Source: HGM04593 sp045612305 (GTDB lineage: Bacteria > Bacteroidota > Bacteroidia > Bacteroidales > Bacteroidaceae). From it: a stretch of DNA of 64,000 nucleotides. The position numbers and the translations under genes were made by a program. Positions 44,426-52,879 of the stretch are shown piece after piece. The stretch is taken from the NCBI GenBank assembly GCA_045612305.1, contig JAZKYU010000049.1, positions 1-64,000 on the forward strand. The letters are read 5' to 3'. Within the stretch, counting starts at the first letter, position 1, and every line of letters begins with the position of its first letter. The notes beneath the pieces were generated by a model. The model was given only the letters and a program-made list of their open reading frames with translations. It was not told the origin of the DNA and searched no databases.

Positions 44426-46468
44426 ATGAAAAAAGTATTCACATACATACTTGCAACGCTGCTCCCCTGCATAGCCATAGCCCAAAACGTGGAAGGCTTC
44501 GGCAGCGGAGAGGAGTTTAACCCTTTCTACAAAGCAGAAAAAGACAGTAGCAAAAGGAACCTTAAAGTCCCCATCGAGATACATCAGTGGCACATCGACG
44601 AACTTTTTGGAGAGGTTACACCCGTGAACGCCGACACGCTGCAATATATGTACCAAAACTGGCACCAAACCGAAGGGATGAACGGCGAATACAACACCTT
44701 GGGTAATATGGGCTCGCCCCGTCAGTCGCGCATATTTTTCAGCCGTCCCACAAACACGGTTTTTGACTTTTTAGCACCCTACGACTACTTTGTAACCCGC
44801 CCCGGCGAGCTGTTCTTCACCGACACAAAGTCGCCATACACCAACCTCACCTACCACACATCGGGCAGCAGAGTCGACGGCGACGACCGCTTTAGAGCCT
44901 ACTTTGCCACAAACGCAGGCAAGAAATTTGGTGTAGGCGGTATGTTCGACTACCTGTATGGTCGTGGCCGATACGACAACCAATCTTCGGCGTTGATGAA
45001 CTTCTCGCTTTTCTCGTACTACAGGAGCGAGCGCTACAACTACCACTTTATGGGTAGCCGTTACCATATGAAACTTGCCGAAAACGGCGGTATCGAGAAC
45101 GACGACTACATAAAACGCCCCGAGGAGACCGACGGCTCGAACAGCAACTTCAGCCCGGCCGACATACCTGTAAACTTCGAAAAAACGTGGAACAGAAACG
45201 AAGTATACACAGCATACTTCACACACAACTATAACTTTGGTTTCTACCGCGAGAAGGAGACCATTGTTGCCGACAGCATAAAAGAGGAAAAAGAGTTTGT
45301 AGATGTTTTACGCCTCATGCACACCATAGAGCTCACAAGCGCTACACGCCAGTATCGCAGCCACGAGCAACCTGCGGACTTCTATGCCAGCAACTTCTTA
45401 AGGGCCGACTCTATGGACCAATACAAGAATATCTCTGTAGCAAACAGAGTGGGCATATCGTTGCGCGAAGGCTTCAAAAAGTGGGCGTTTGCAAACATCA
45501 CAGCATACGCCTCGCACAAATACAACCGTTACACCATGCCCGACACCATATTTGCAACAGGCAAAGAGTATGCCCACAAATACAACGAGCACACACTCTC
45601 TGTTGGTGGTATCATAGAGAGCAACCTTAGAGAAAATATAAAATACCGCGTTCTTGGCGAGACCGCAATATCGGGCGACGACCTCGGCGCTTTCTCTTTG
45701 GAAGGCACAAGCAAAGCCCTCTTCAAGCTATGGGGCAAAGAGGCCAAAATAGAGGCCAACGCCTTTATAAAAAACAACCGCCCCTCTTTCTACTACCGTC
45801 ACTTTCACTCAGAGCACTACTGGTGGGACGACAAAGAGCTCGACAAAGAGTTCAAGACAAGAGTTGAGATAAAGGCCGAGATTGAAAAAACACGCACAAA
45901 GATAAAAGCAGGCATAGAGAACATTAAGAACTACACCTACTTTGCCTCTGCGCCCACAACCGACAGCGATAAAAAAGAGCTTAGCCGCCTCACAGTAAAC
46001 CAAGCCGACGAGAACATACGCGTGTTCTCGGCAACGCTAAACCAAGGTTTCAAGCTAGGAGTGCTGAACATAGACACCGAGGTTACATACCAAAAAAGCA
46101 GCAACCAGGAGATACTACCCTTGCCCGACCTTAACCTCTACGCCAACTGTTACATAAAGTTCCGCATAGCAAAGGTGCTTAACACAGAGCTCGGCGCCGA
46201 TGTGAGATACTTCACAGCATACAACGCCCCCGACTACTCTCCCGCACTTGGGCAATTTTGCCTGCAAAACCCAGGTAGCGAGGTAGAGATAGGCGACTAC
46301 CCCATCGCAAGCGTCTATGCCAACTTCCTTCTTAAGCAGACACGTTTCTATGTAAAATATCAACACGTAAACGAGGGCAGCGGCAACAGAAACAGTTTCT
46401 TGGTGCCTCACTACCCTGTAAACCCCGCCATATTATGGATAGGGCTATCGTGGAACTTCTATAACTAA
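44426..46468 (+). CDS. Putative porin (Porin_10 type outer-membrane protein)
   Basis: A 680-residue protein with signal peptide KKVFTYILATLLPCIAIAQ. It matches the 'putative porin' family of Bacteroidetes (PF14121-like): VPIEIHQWHIDELFGE, the NTLGNMGSPRQSRIFFSRPT segment, then many amphipathic strands with aromatic ends, closing with ILWIGLSWNFYN, a typical outer-membrane-barrel C-terminus. It probably forms a beta-barrel in the outer membrane; its substrate is unknown. Confidence 0.85.
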   Translation: MKKVFTYILATLLPCIAIAQNVEGFGSGEEFNPFYKAEKDSSKRNLKVPIEIHQWHIDELFGEVTPVNADTLQYMYQNWHQTEGMNGEYNTLGNMGSPRQSRIFFSRPTNTVFDFLAPYDYFVTRPGELFFTDTKSPYTNLTYHTSGSRVDGDDRFRAYFATNAGKKFGVGGMFDYLYGRGRYDNQSSALMNFSLFSYYRSERYNYHFMGSRYHMKLAENGGIENDDYIKRPEETDGSNSNFSPADIPVNFEKTWNRNEVYTAYFTHNYNFGFYREKETIVADSIKEEKEFVDVLRLMHTIELTSATRQYRSHEQPADFYASNFLRADSMDQYKNISVANRVGISLREGFKKWAFANITAYASHKYNRYTMPDTIFATGKEYAHKYNEHTLSVGGIIESNLRENIKYRVLGETAISGDDLGAFSLEGTSKALFKLWGKEAKIEANAFIKNNRPSFYYRHFHSEHYWWDDKELDKEFKTRVEIKAEIEKTRTKIKAGIENIKNYTYFASAPTTDSDKKELSRLTVNQADENIRVFSATLNQGFKLGVLNIDTEVTYQKSSNQEILPLPDLNLYANCYIKFRIAKVLNTELGADVRYFTAYNAPDYSPALGQFCLQNPGSEVEIGDYPIASVYANFLLKQTRFYVKYQHVNEGSGNRNSFLVPHYPVNPAILWIGLSWNFYN

Positions 46469-46476
46469 ACATATCT

Positions 46477-47457
46477 ATGAACGTTGCGATTAAATGGGGC
46501 TTCATAGGCTGCGGTGAAGCGACTGAAAAGAAGAGCGGGCCGGCGTTTAACCTTGTGAAAGGCTCGGAGGTTGTTGCCGTTATGGGGCGCGACAAAGAGA
46601 AGACTAAGGAGTATGCACGCAAGCATAATATATCGCACCACTACACCGACGCGCAAGCCCTCATAGACGACCCCAACGTAAACGCAATATACATAGCCAC
46701 GCCACCCTCGTCCCACGCCACATACGCAATTATGGCTATGAAGGCCGGCAAACCCGTGTATGTAGAAAAACCCCTTGCTGCAAGCTACGAAGACTGCGCA
46801 CGCATAAACCGTATATCCCGCGAAACAGGCGTACCCTGTTTTGTGGCCTACTATCGTCGCTACCTACCCTACTTTATAAAGGTAAAGGAGCTCTTGCCCT
46901 TAATAGGACAGGTGCTCAACGTGCAGATACGCTTTGCCGTGCCTCCACGCGACCTCGACTACAACCGCGATAACCTGCCGTGGCGTGTAAACCCCGAGAT
47001 TGCAGGTGGCGGATACTTCTACGACCTGGCCCCGCACCAGATAGACCTGCTGCAAGAGATGTTTGGCTGCATACTCTATGCCGAGGGTTACGCCGCCAAC
47101 CGTGGCGGGCTCTATAAAGCCGAGGACACTGTGAGTGCTTGCTTCCGCTTCGAGAACGGTATACCAGGCTCGGGCTCGTGGTGCTTCGTGTCCGACGAAT
47201 CGTCAAAAGAGGACAGCATAGAAATTTTCGGCAGCAAGGGAAGCATCAGATTCTCGGTGTTTACCTTCGAGCCCATTGTCTACAAGAGCGAGGAGGGTGT
47301 AAAAGAGTTCAGCATACCCAACCCACCGTATGTGCAACTACCGCTAATAAGAAACATAGTAGAACACCTGCAACGCAAGAGCAACTGCACTTGCGACAGC
47401 ATAAGCGCAACACCCACAAACTGGGTACTCGACAAAATCTTGGGTAAAATAATTTAA
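46477..47457 (+). CDS. Gfo/Idh/MocA family oxidoreductase
   Basis: A 326-residue NAD(P)-dependent dehydrogenase of the glucose-fructose oxidoreductase family. The Rossmann motif is WGFIGCGEATEKKSGPA, followed by DDPNVNAIYIATPPSSHA and the conserved EKP motif in GKPVYVEKPLAA, whose lysine takes part in catalysis. The C-terminal half (GGGYFYDLAPHQIDLLQEM) has the active-site His-x3 region. The substrate is probably a sugar or cyclitol. It follows the porin gene after eight bases. Confidence 0.92.
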   Translation: MNVAIKWGFIGCGEATEKKSGPAFNLVKGSEVVAVMGRDKEKTKEYARKHNISHHYTDAQALIDDPNVNAIYIATPPSSHATYAIMAMKAGKPVYVEKPLAASYEDCARINRISRETGVPCFVAYYRRYLPYFIKVKELLPLIGQVLNVQIRFAVPPRDLDYNRDNLPWRVNPEIAGGGYFYDLAPHQIDLLQEMFGCILYAEGYAANRGGLYKAEDTVSACFRFENGIPGSGSWCFVSDESSKEDSIEIFGSKGSIRFSVFTFEPIVYKSEEGVKEFSIPNPPYVQLPLIRNIVEHLQRKSNCTCDSISATPTNWVLDKILGKII

Positions 47458-47474
47458 ATACCCCTTGCGCAGCT

Positions 47475-48608
47475 ATGAGCCCTTCACGCAATATTCCACG
47501 CAAGATTATAGCATTATTTATAATGTTTGTGGGCTGCGTTGTGGCAAAAGCTCAAAGCTACGACATTAAAAACCTGCTGCGCTACGACAAGGTTATCGAT
47601 TACACACAACTTCATCTGCACAAGGCCGAGGAGGTTATCAGCGATAAACTACAAAAAGCCGAGGATATTATTTACGAAACACTCGACAAGCGCGACTCGC
47701 TCTATGTAAGCCCTAACATCTACGACATGACCGTTATGACCCAATATTCTTATGGGTATGAATATTACAAGTTTACATCGCGCGACGACAGCCAAAGCCT
47801 CTCGCTAAAACCCGAAAACAACAACAAAGTAGGCTTGTATGTTGGTTGGAAGTGGCTTTTCCTTGGGTGGAGTTTCGACATGACCAGAAACAGGGCAAAA
47901 AAAGATATAAGCCTGAGTTTTTACACCGCAAAAGTGGGCTTCGACCTGCTCTACCGAAAGCGTGAAGAGGGTTTCAAGATATCAGAAACAAAAGGTTTTG
48001 TCGACGATAACGGAGAAAGCGTAAAGGATTACGACCCCTATTTTAGTGGCTTCAGCACCAAGCAAAAGGGGTTTAATATCTATTACATATTCAACAATAA
48101 AAGATTTTCATACCCTGCAGCATACAGCCAAACAACAAACCAGCGCATAAGCGCAGGCTCCTTTATACTTGGGCTCACATACAACGAGCAAACGTTTAGG
48201 TTCAACTACTCCCAAATAGACCCCAAGCTGCAGCTCTACGTAAACGACAATCTTAAGTTCGACAAGGTTAAATACAAAGACCTTAGTGTAAACTTCGGTT
48301 ACTCGTACAACTGGGTATTTACAAAAAACTGCCTTGCCAACATATCGCTTACCCCTTGCGTGGGATACAAGAACTCCTCGCTGAAGATAAACGACAGCAA
48401 GGAGTTTATATCGAACATAAATTTCGACTTTATATCGCGTGCAGCTATAGTCTACAATAACAGCAGATTCTACATAGGTGCATCGTTTATATCCCACACC
48501 TACAGCTACCGCAAAAGCAAGCTCTCTGTGGTAAACGGATACGGCACAATAAGTGTCTACACGGGAGTTAACTTTTGGAAGAAAAAGCCTAAAAATCAGA
48601 AGCGGTAA
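47475..48608 (+). CDS. DUF4421 outer-membrane protein
   Basis: A 377-residue exported protein with a signal peptide (RKIIALFIMFVGCVVAKAQ). After a short helical segment rich in Lys/Asp, the rest is a series of beta strands typical of a 10-14-strand outer-membrane barrel (NKVGLYVGWKWLFLGWSFDM, FILGLTYNEQTFRFNYSQ). DUF4421 has no established function. Its last four codons and stop overlap the 3' end of the convergent gene by 13 bases; no terminator is visible between them. Confidence 0.8.
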   Translation: MSPSRNIPRKIIALFIMFVGCVVAKAQSYDIKNLLRYDKVIDYTQLHLHKAEEVISDKLQKAEDIIYETLDKRDSLYVSPNIYDMTVMTQYSYGYEYYKFTSRDDSQSLSLKPENNNKVGLYVGWKWLFLGWSFDMTRNRAKKDISLSFYTAKVGFDLLYRKREEGFKISETKGFVDDNGESVKDYDPYFSGFSTKQKGFNIYYIFNNKRFSYPAAYSQTTNQRISAGSFILGLTYNEQTFRFNYSQIDPKLQLYVNDNLKFDKVKYKDLSVNFGYSYNWVFTKNCLANISLTPCVGYKNSSLKINDSKEFISNINFDFISRAAIVYNNSRFYIGASFISHTYSYRKSKLSVVNGYGTISVYTGVNFWKKKPKNQKR

Positions 48609-50137
48609 CCCAGAGAGAAGAGCAACGAGCTACGCTCGGTCGACACCTCGCCACAAGGGTTATAGTACTCGTAATAATTATAAAAATCGGCATCCTGCTT
48701 TGCAAATTTATAGGCTACGTCGAAATAAAAATCATCGCCTCTGTAGCCCGCACCAAGAGTTAATATATTGGTCTCGTACTTATTCATAAATTCGGTAGAG
48801 GTATCGGTATTGAGCATCGTAGCTTTCACCGCATCCTTGCGGAAGGGAGTTGTTATATAGTTATAACCACAGCACAGCGAGAAATTATCGGTAAGGTTGA
48901 ACAAAGCTCCCACGCGGAAGATGTGTTGCGCCTTCATATTAGCATCTATCTCCTCGTTGAGAAGCGACATATCATCGCCGTCGGTATACTTTAGCTTTGC
49001 TACAGAGTAGTCGACAAACTCATACTCAGCATCGAGAGCGACATACTTGTCGAGCGTGTAAGATGCCGAAAGATTTAAACGCCACGGTGTCACATAGTCG
49101 TAGTCGACATAAAGGTCGCCACCATAGGCCAGGTTGTAGTCGCGGGTATCGAACACATTACCATCGGCGCCTATCATAGTGGCCGAGGTACGGTCTGTGA
49201 GGGAGTACCACGTGGGGGTGTGCAAAGCTATACCCAACTTTAACGGAGAGTAGTCGAAGGGGCGATAAATTGCACCAAACTTAAAGTTTATACCCGTACC
49301 GCTTACATTATAATTATTCTGCAGTGTGTAGTAGTTGTTGTTTAGTTCGTCAAACTCGGAATATTCACTAAAACGGGTGTAATCGACATAACTTGCACCC
49401 ATAGTAATTCCCAAATAAAGTTTGTCGTCGATATTACAAGAAACGTTTATATCAACCTCGTTTACACCACCCTTCTCTTTGGAATAATACTCCATCATAG
49501 TGGGATAGAGCTCGTTGGTATTAGCGGGGTTGTCGGGTACATAATAGAGGTTATCGTTTTTGTCGAGCAAGCCCGAAGTTGATGTAAGCAAGCCTAGCCA
49601 CGGGTATTCAAAACTTGTATAGTCTTTATAGTCCCAATATTGAGCAGGATAGCCAAAGTTTTGGTACAATTCGTGTAGTTGATACTGCTGCGAGTAATGA
49701 TAACCGTCGGCACCTATTAAAGAGCCCATAACTTCGAAACGGTTTGCAAAATTATTGCGACGTCGGTAGTTGGCCGCAACATTCACAAACTTCAACGAGC
49801 CCATATTAAACTCACTTGCAAGAACTATACCCATATTATCGATGGTAAACGAGCTTTTATCGCTCTTGAGCGACGAAGCACCAAAAGAAGCGTTGTTTTC
49901 AAGAGTATTAAGGCCAGCTGTCATAACCACGTCGTTTGCACGATAAAGACCTATACCGGCAGGGTTTGTCGATATAACAGAGATATCGGTACCAAGTGCA
50001 CTCATAGCACCACCCATACCCACAAAACGTGCAGTACCCACAGGCTCGCTGTCGACAAGGCGAAACAAATCGTAACTATTCTGCGCGGGAAGGCTCGCCG
50101 CCACAAAGAGGGAGATAATAAATATAAGGTTTTTCAT
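48596..50137 (-). CDS. OmpP1/FadL/TodX-like outer-membrane protein
   Basis: A 513-residue outer-membrane protein. A signal peptide (KNLIFIISLFVAASLPAQ) is followed by ARFVGMGGAMSALGTDISVI and STNPAGIGLYR, the hatch-domain signature of the FadL/TodX family, then strands to the C-terminal LLFSLGYRF. The family transports hydrophobic compounds such as fatty acids; members in Bacteroidales are often called hemin receptors without direct evidence. It is downstream of the W/Y/H-rich protein gene (35-base gap) and probably co-transcribed. Confidence 0.87.
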   Translation of the reverse strand: MKNLIFIISLFVAASLPAQNSYDLFRLVDSEPVGTARFVGMGGAMSALGTDISVISTNPAGIGLYRANDVVMTAGLNTLENNASFGASSLKSDKSSFTIDNMGIVLASEFNMGSLKFVNVAANYRRRNNFANRFEVMGSLIGADGYHYSQQYQLHELYQNFGYPAQYWDYKDYTSFEYPWLGLLTSTSGLLDKNDNLYYVPDNPANTNELYPTMMEYYSKEKGGVNEVDINVSCNIDDKLYLGITMGASYVDYTRFSEYSEFDELNNNYYTLQNNYNVSGTGINFKFGAIYRPFDYSPLKLGIALHTPTWYSLTDRTSATMIGADGNVFDTRDYNLAYGGDLYVDYDYVTPWRLNLSASYTLDKYVALDAEYEFVDYSVAKLKYTDGDDMSLLNEEIDANMKAQHIFRVGALFNLTDNFSLCCGYNYITTPFRKDAVKATMLNTDTSTEFMNKYETNILTLGAGYRGDDFYFDVAYKFAKQDADFYNYYEYYNPCGEVSTERSSLLFSLGYRF

Positions 50138-50172
50138 AGCAACATCTTTTTCTTAAATCGAACACACATAAA

Positions 50173-51063
50173 TTAACGGCGACCACCACGCGAAGCTCCA
50201 CCACGCGACACCGGGGTGCGGCCACCACCCGAAGGGCGATGAGAGGGTGATGAAGAGCTTTTTACACTAGTGCTGCTTCGTCTGTTATAGGTAGAGGAAG
50301 GCTCTCTTCTATTATTGTTTTGCACGTTACCGCCTCGTTTTTCGCCTCCTTTGTTTTTATCGCGACTAACTTTCCCTGTGCCGGGAACTCGGCCGGTTGT
50401 TTTACCGCCCCCGCCTCTTTTGTTTGTGGTAACCTGCTCTTTACTCGCAGGCTTTTTGTTACCGGCAACAGGCACACGCACCTGTGAAGAGCCCGATGGA
50501 CGCACACTTGTAACCGGTATGCGACGAGCTGTGTTGTGTCTCACATTACTGTGAGAGAAGTGTGCCGGAGGCAACGGCTTGTGCCAAGAATAATAACCCA
50601 GAGGCCTGTTCCAAGAGTAGTTAAACCCATAATGCCAATGAACATCCCAGTGCGAGTCCCAAAAGCCATCGTAGCAATAATATGTGGGATAATAAATATC
50701 CCAGTGCCAGGGAGAGAGCACTATGCTAACGGGGTTATGGAAACGAACAATACGCGTAGAGTAGTCATACTCTGTGGTATAGTCTTCTTCGTTGTAAGCC
50801 TCGTCTACATAATATGTATCATCAACATATACTTCGTCGGCCTTCGAAGCGCTATTGCGCGGAACAACCTTGCCACGGCGATTATATTCGTCGACATCTC
50901 TGTTGTTACCGTTATCGGCAACACCCCACTCGTCGTCCTCGGCCGACAGAATTTTCACAACATCCTTCTGTTTTACCTCCTTTTTGGGCACATAAAACAT
51001 ATCGTTCACTTGAGCGCACAACGACAAAGGCAAAAGGAGCAACAAAAACATTAAACTTCTCAT
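50173..51063 (-). CDS. Exported low-complexity W/Y/H-rich protein with basic tail
   Basis: A 296-residue protein with signal peptide (MRSLMFLLLLLPLSLCAQ). Residues 20-105 are acidic. Residues 118-171 are extraordinarily rich in Trp, Tyr and His (for example SPWHWDIYYPTYYC and SHWDVHWHYGFNYSW). From about 175 to the end the chain is basic and low-complexity, rich in Arg, Gly, Ser, Asn and Thr. Similar proteins occur next to FadL-type genes in Bacteroides, but no function is known to me. I start at 51063; an upstream ATG would add 23 residues before the signal peptide. A -7 box is at 51130-51137. Confidence 0.72.
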   Translation of the reverse strand: MRSLMFLLLLLPLSLCAQVNDMFYVPKKEVKQKDVVKILSAEDDEWGVADNGNNRDVDEYNRRGKVVPRNSASKADEVYVDDTYYVDEAYNEEDYTTEYDYSTRIVRFHNPVSIVLSPWHWDIYYPTYYCYDGFWDSHWDVHWHYGFNYSWNRPLGYYSWHKPLPPAHFSHSNVRHNTARRIPVTSVRPSGSSQVRVPVAGNKKPASKEQVTTNKRGGGGKTTGRVPGTGKVSRDKNKGGEKRGGNVQNNNRREPSSTYNRRSSTSVKSSSSPSHRPSGGGRTPVSRGGASRGGRR

Positions 51064-51129
51064 AATTATCAAGCGTATAAGGTTTATCGAAAAACTTTGC
51101 GAGAGCGACATTGCCACCACCCGACGTTG

Positions 51130-51137
51130 CAAATTTA
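51130..51137 (-). promoter_or_regulatory. Putative -7 box of the W/Y/H-rich protein operon
   Basis: TAAATTTG on the minus strand matches TAnnTTTG, 66 bases before the start codon. The -33 element is not convincing. Confidence 0.45.
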
Positions 51138-51194
51138 CAAACTATCCGACAACTAAAAAGGGGGAAACTCCTATCGCAAGGTGGGGAAAACCCT

Positions 51195-51232
51195 AAAAAA
51201 CAACAACGGTTGCGCTTTTTGCGCAACCGTTG
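51195..51232 (-). terminator. Intrinsic terminator of the ilv operon
   Basis: CAACGGTTGCGC (51204-51215) pairs perfectly with GCGCAACCGTTG (51221-51232); on the minus strand the tail is TTGTTTTTT. It is 24 bases beyond the ilvC stop. Confidence 0.9.
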
Positions 51233-51256
51233 CATAATATTTCTTTGAGAATAAGA

Positions 51257-52300
51257 TTACTTGTTCTCGGGACGAAGCTGACGAACAACCTCGGCTGTAC
51301 GCCACATCTCGCTGTCGTGGAGAGCCTGGAGCTCCTCGTTGAGTTTCTCACGATAGTCGGGCTGTGAGTTAGAGTCGATAGAACGCTGTGCCTCTTTACC
51401 TGTCTTAACAGAGTCGTACAACTGATACATAACGGGCTTGATTGCATCGTGGAAAGGAGTCATCCAATCGAGAGCACCACGCTGTGCAGTTGTTGAGCAG
51501 TTTGCGTACATCCAGTCCATACCGTTCTTTGCGAACAAAGGCATAAGAGACTGTGTAAGCTCCTCAACTGTTTCGTTGAAAGCCTCAGAAGGTGTGTGGC
51601 CGTTCTCGCGCAATACCTCGTACTGTGCAAGGAGAAGACCCTGGATAGCACCCATCAAAGAGCCACGCTCACCGGTGAGGTCAGAAACAGCCTCACGCTG
51701 GAAAGTAGTCTCGAACATATAACCTGAACCGATACCGATACCGAAGGCCAAAACGCGGTCGAGTGCCTTGCCTGTAACGTTCTGATAGATAGCGTAAGAA
51801 GAGTTCAAACCGCGACCCTCGAGGAACATAGTACGCAAAGATGTACCTGAGCCCTTGGGAGCAACCATAATTACGTCGATGTCAGCGGGAGGAACAATAC
51901 CTGTGCGATCGCTCCAGTTGATACCGAAACCGTGAGAGAAGTAAAGAGCTTTACCAGCTGTCAAGTAAGGCTTAACTTTGGGCCATATAGCGATTTGAGC
52001 AGCGTCAGAAAGCAACATACATACGATGGTACCCTTCTCGGCAGCCTCCTCGATAGAGAAGAGAGTCTCACCGGGAACCCAACCGTCTTTAACGGCTTTG
52101 TCGTATGTGCTACCCTCGCGCTGACCAACGATTACGTTGAAACCGTTGTCGCGAAGGTTGCAAGCCTGTCCGGGGCCCTGTACACCATAACCCAACACTG
52201 CAATTGTTTCATCTTTCAAAATCTCACGAGCTTTCTCCAAAGAAAACTCTTTAGGTGTAATCACGTTCTCGATTACACCACCAAAATTCATTTCTGCCAT
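51257..52300 (-). CDS. ilvC: Ketol-acid reductoisomerase
   Basis: A 347-residue enzyme that isomerises and reduces acetolactate or acetohydroxybutyrate in valine and isoleucine synthesis. The NAD(P)H-binding loop is LGYGVQGPGQACNLRDNG, and the metal-binding glutamates lie in the knotted C-terminal domain (VSDLTGERGSLMGAIQGLL and FNETVEELTQSL). Length fits the short class I form. Last gene of ilvDBHC, 25 bases after ilvH. Confidence 0.97.
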   Translation of the reverse strand: MAEMNFGGVIENVITPKEFSLEKAREILKDETIAVLGYGVQGPGQACNLRDNGFNVIVGQREGSTYDKAVKDGWVPGETLFSIEEAAEKGTIVCMLLSDAAQIAIWPKVKPYLTAGKALYFSHGFGINWSDRTGIVPPADIDVIMVAPKGSGTSLRTMFLEGRGLNSSYAIYQNVTGKALDRVLAFGIGIGSGYMFETTFQREAVSDLTGERGSLMGAIQGLLLAQYEVLRENGHTPSEAFNETVEELTQSLMPLFAKNGMDWMYANCSTTAQRGALDWMTPFHDAIKPVMYQLYDSVKTGKEAQRSIDSNSQPDYREKLNEELQALHDSEMWRTAEVVRQLRPENK

Positions 52301-52325
52301 AATTTTAATTTAATTTGGTTATTTA

Positions 52326-52874
52326 TTATTTTATTGTTTTTCGTTTTGCATCTTCGTCAAAAAGATGGTCACTTAAATTCACATTAACATCGCGGGTGAT
52401 AGCCACACGACCCGACTTCACAAACTGCAACACGCACTGCTCGGCTACAAACTCCTTGTAGAGGCTCATAACGGCATCGGTTTTACCGGTTTTTTCCACC
52501 ACGGTATAGGTTGAGTTAACCTCGATAACACGCGCGTTGTTGTGACGGATTATTTTTGAAATCTGCTTGTTTTCGAGCAAGCAGGGGGTTGACAATTTAT
52601 ACAAGGCTACCTCCTGAATAAATATCTCGCTGTCGGTAAAATAGTAGGCACGCAAGATATCAACTTTCTTCTCGAGACGCTTTGTAACACGCTCAATGAG
52701 CCATTCTGTTGTCCACAAAGAGATTGTGTAACGGTGAACGCCCTCGACATTTGAAGAGGAAACGTTCAATGTCTCAATATTCATCTGGCGACGGGTAAAC
52801 TCGGCCGTAACCTGATTCAACATTCCGGCAATGTTCTCGGAATAGACAATAACGGTATATAGTTTCTTCTCCAT
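52326..52874 (-). CDS. ilvH: Acetolactate synthase small (regulatory) subunit
   Basis: A 182-residue protein with an N-terminal ACT domain (LYTVIVYSENIAGMLNQVTA, then RRQMNIETLNVSSSNVEG) that binds valine for feedback control in characterised enzymes, and a C-terminal activation domain. It overlaps nothing and lies five bases after ilvB, consistent with translation coupling of the two subunits. Confidence 0.94.
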   Translation of the reverse strand: MEKKLYTVIVYSENIAGMLNQVTAEFTRRQMNIETLNVSSSNVEGVHRYTISLWTTEWLIERVTKRLEKKVDILRAYYFTDSEIFIQEVALYKLSTPCLLENKQISKIIRHNNARVIEVNSTYTVVEKTGKTDAVMSLYKEFVAEQCVLQFVKSGRVAITRDVNVNLSDHLFDEDAKRKTIK

Positions 52875-52879
52875 AGCGA

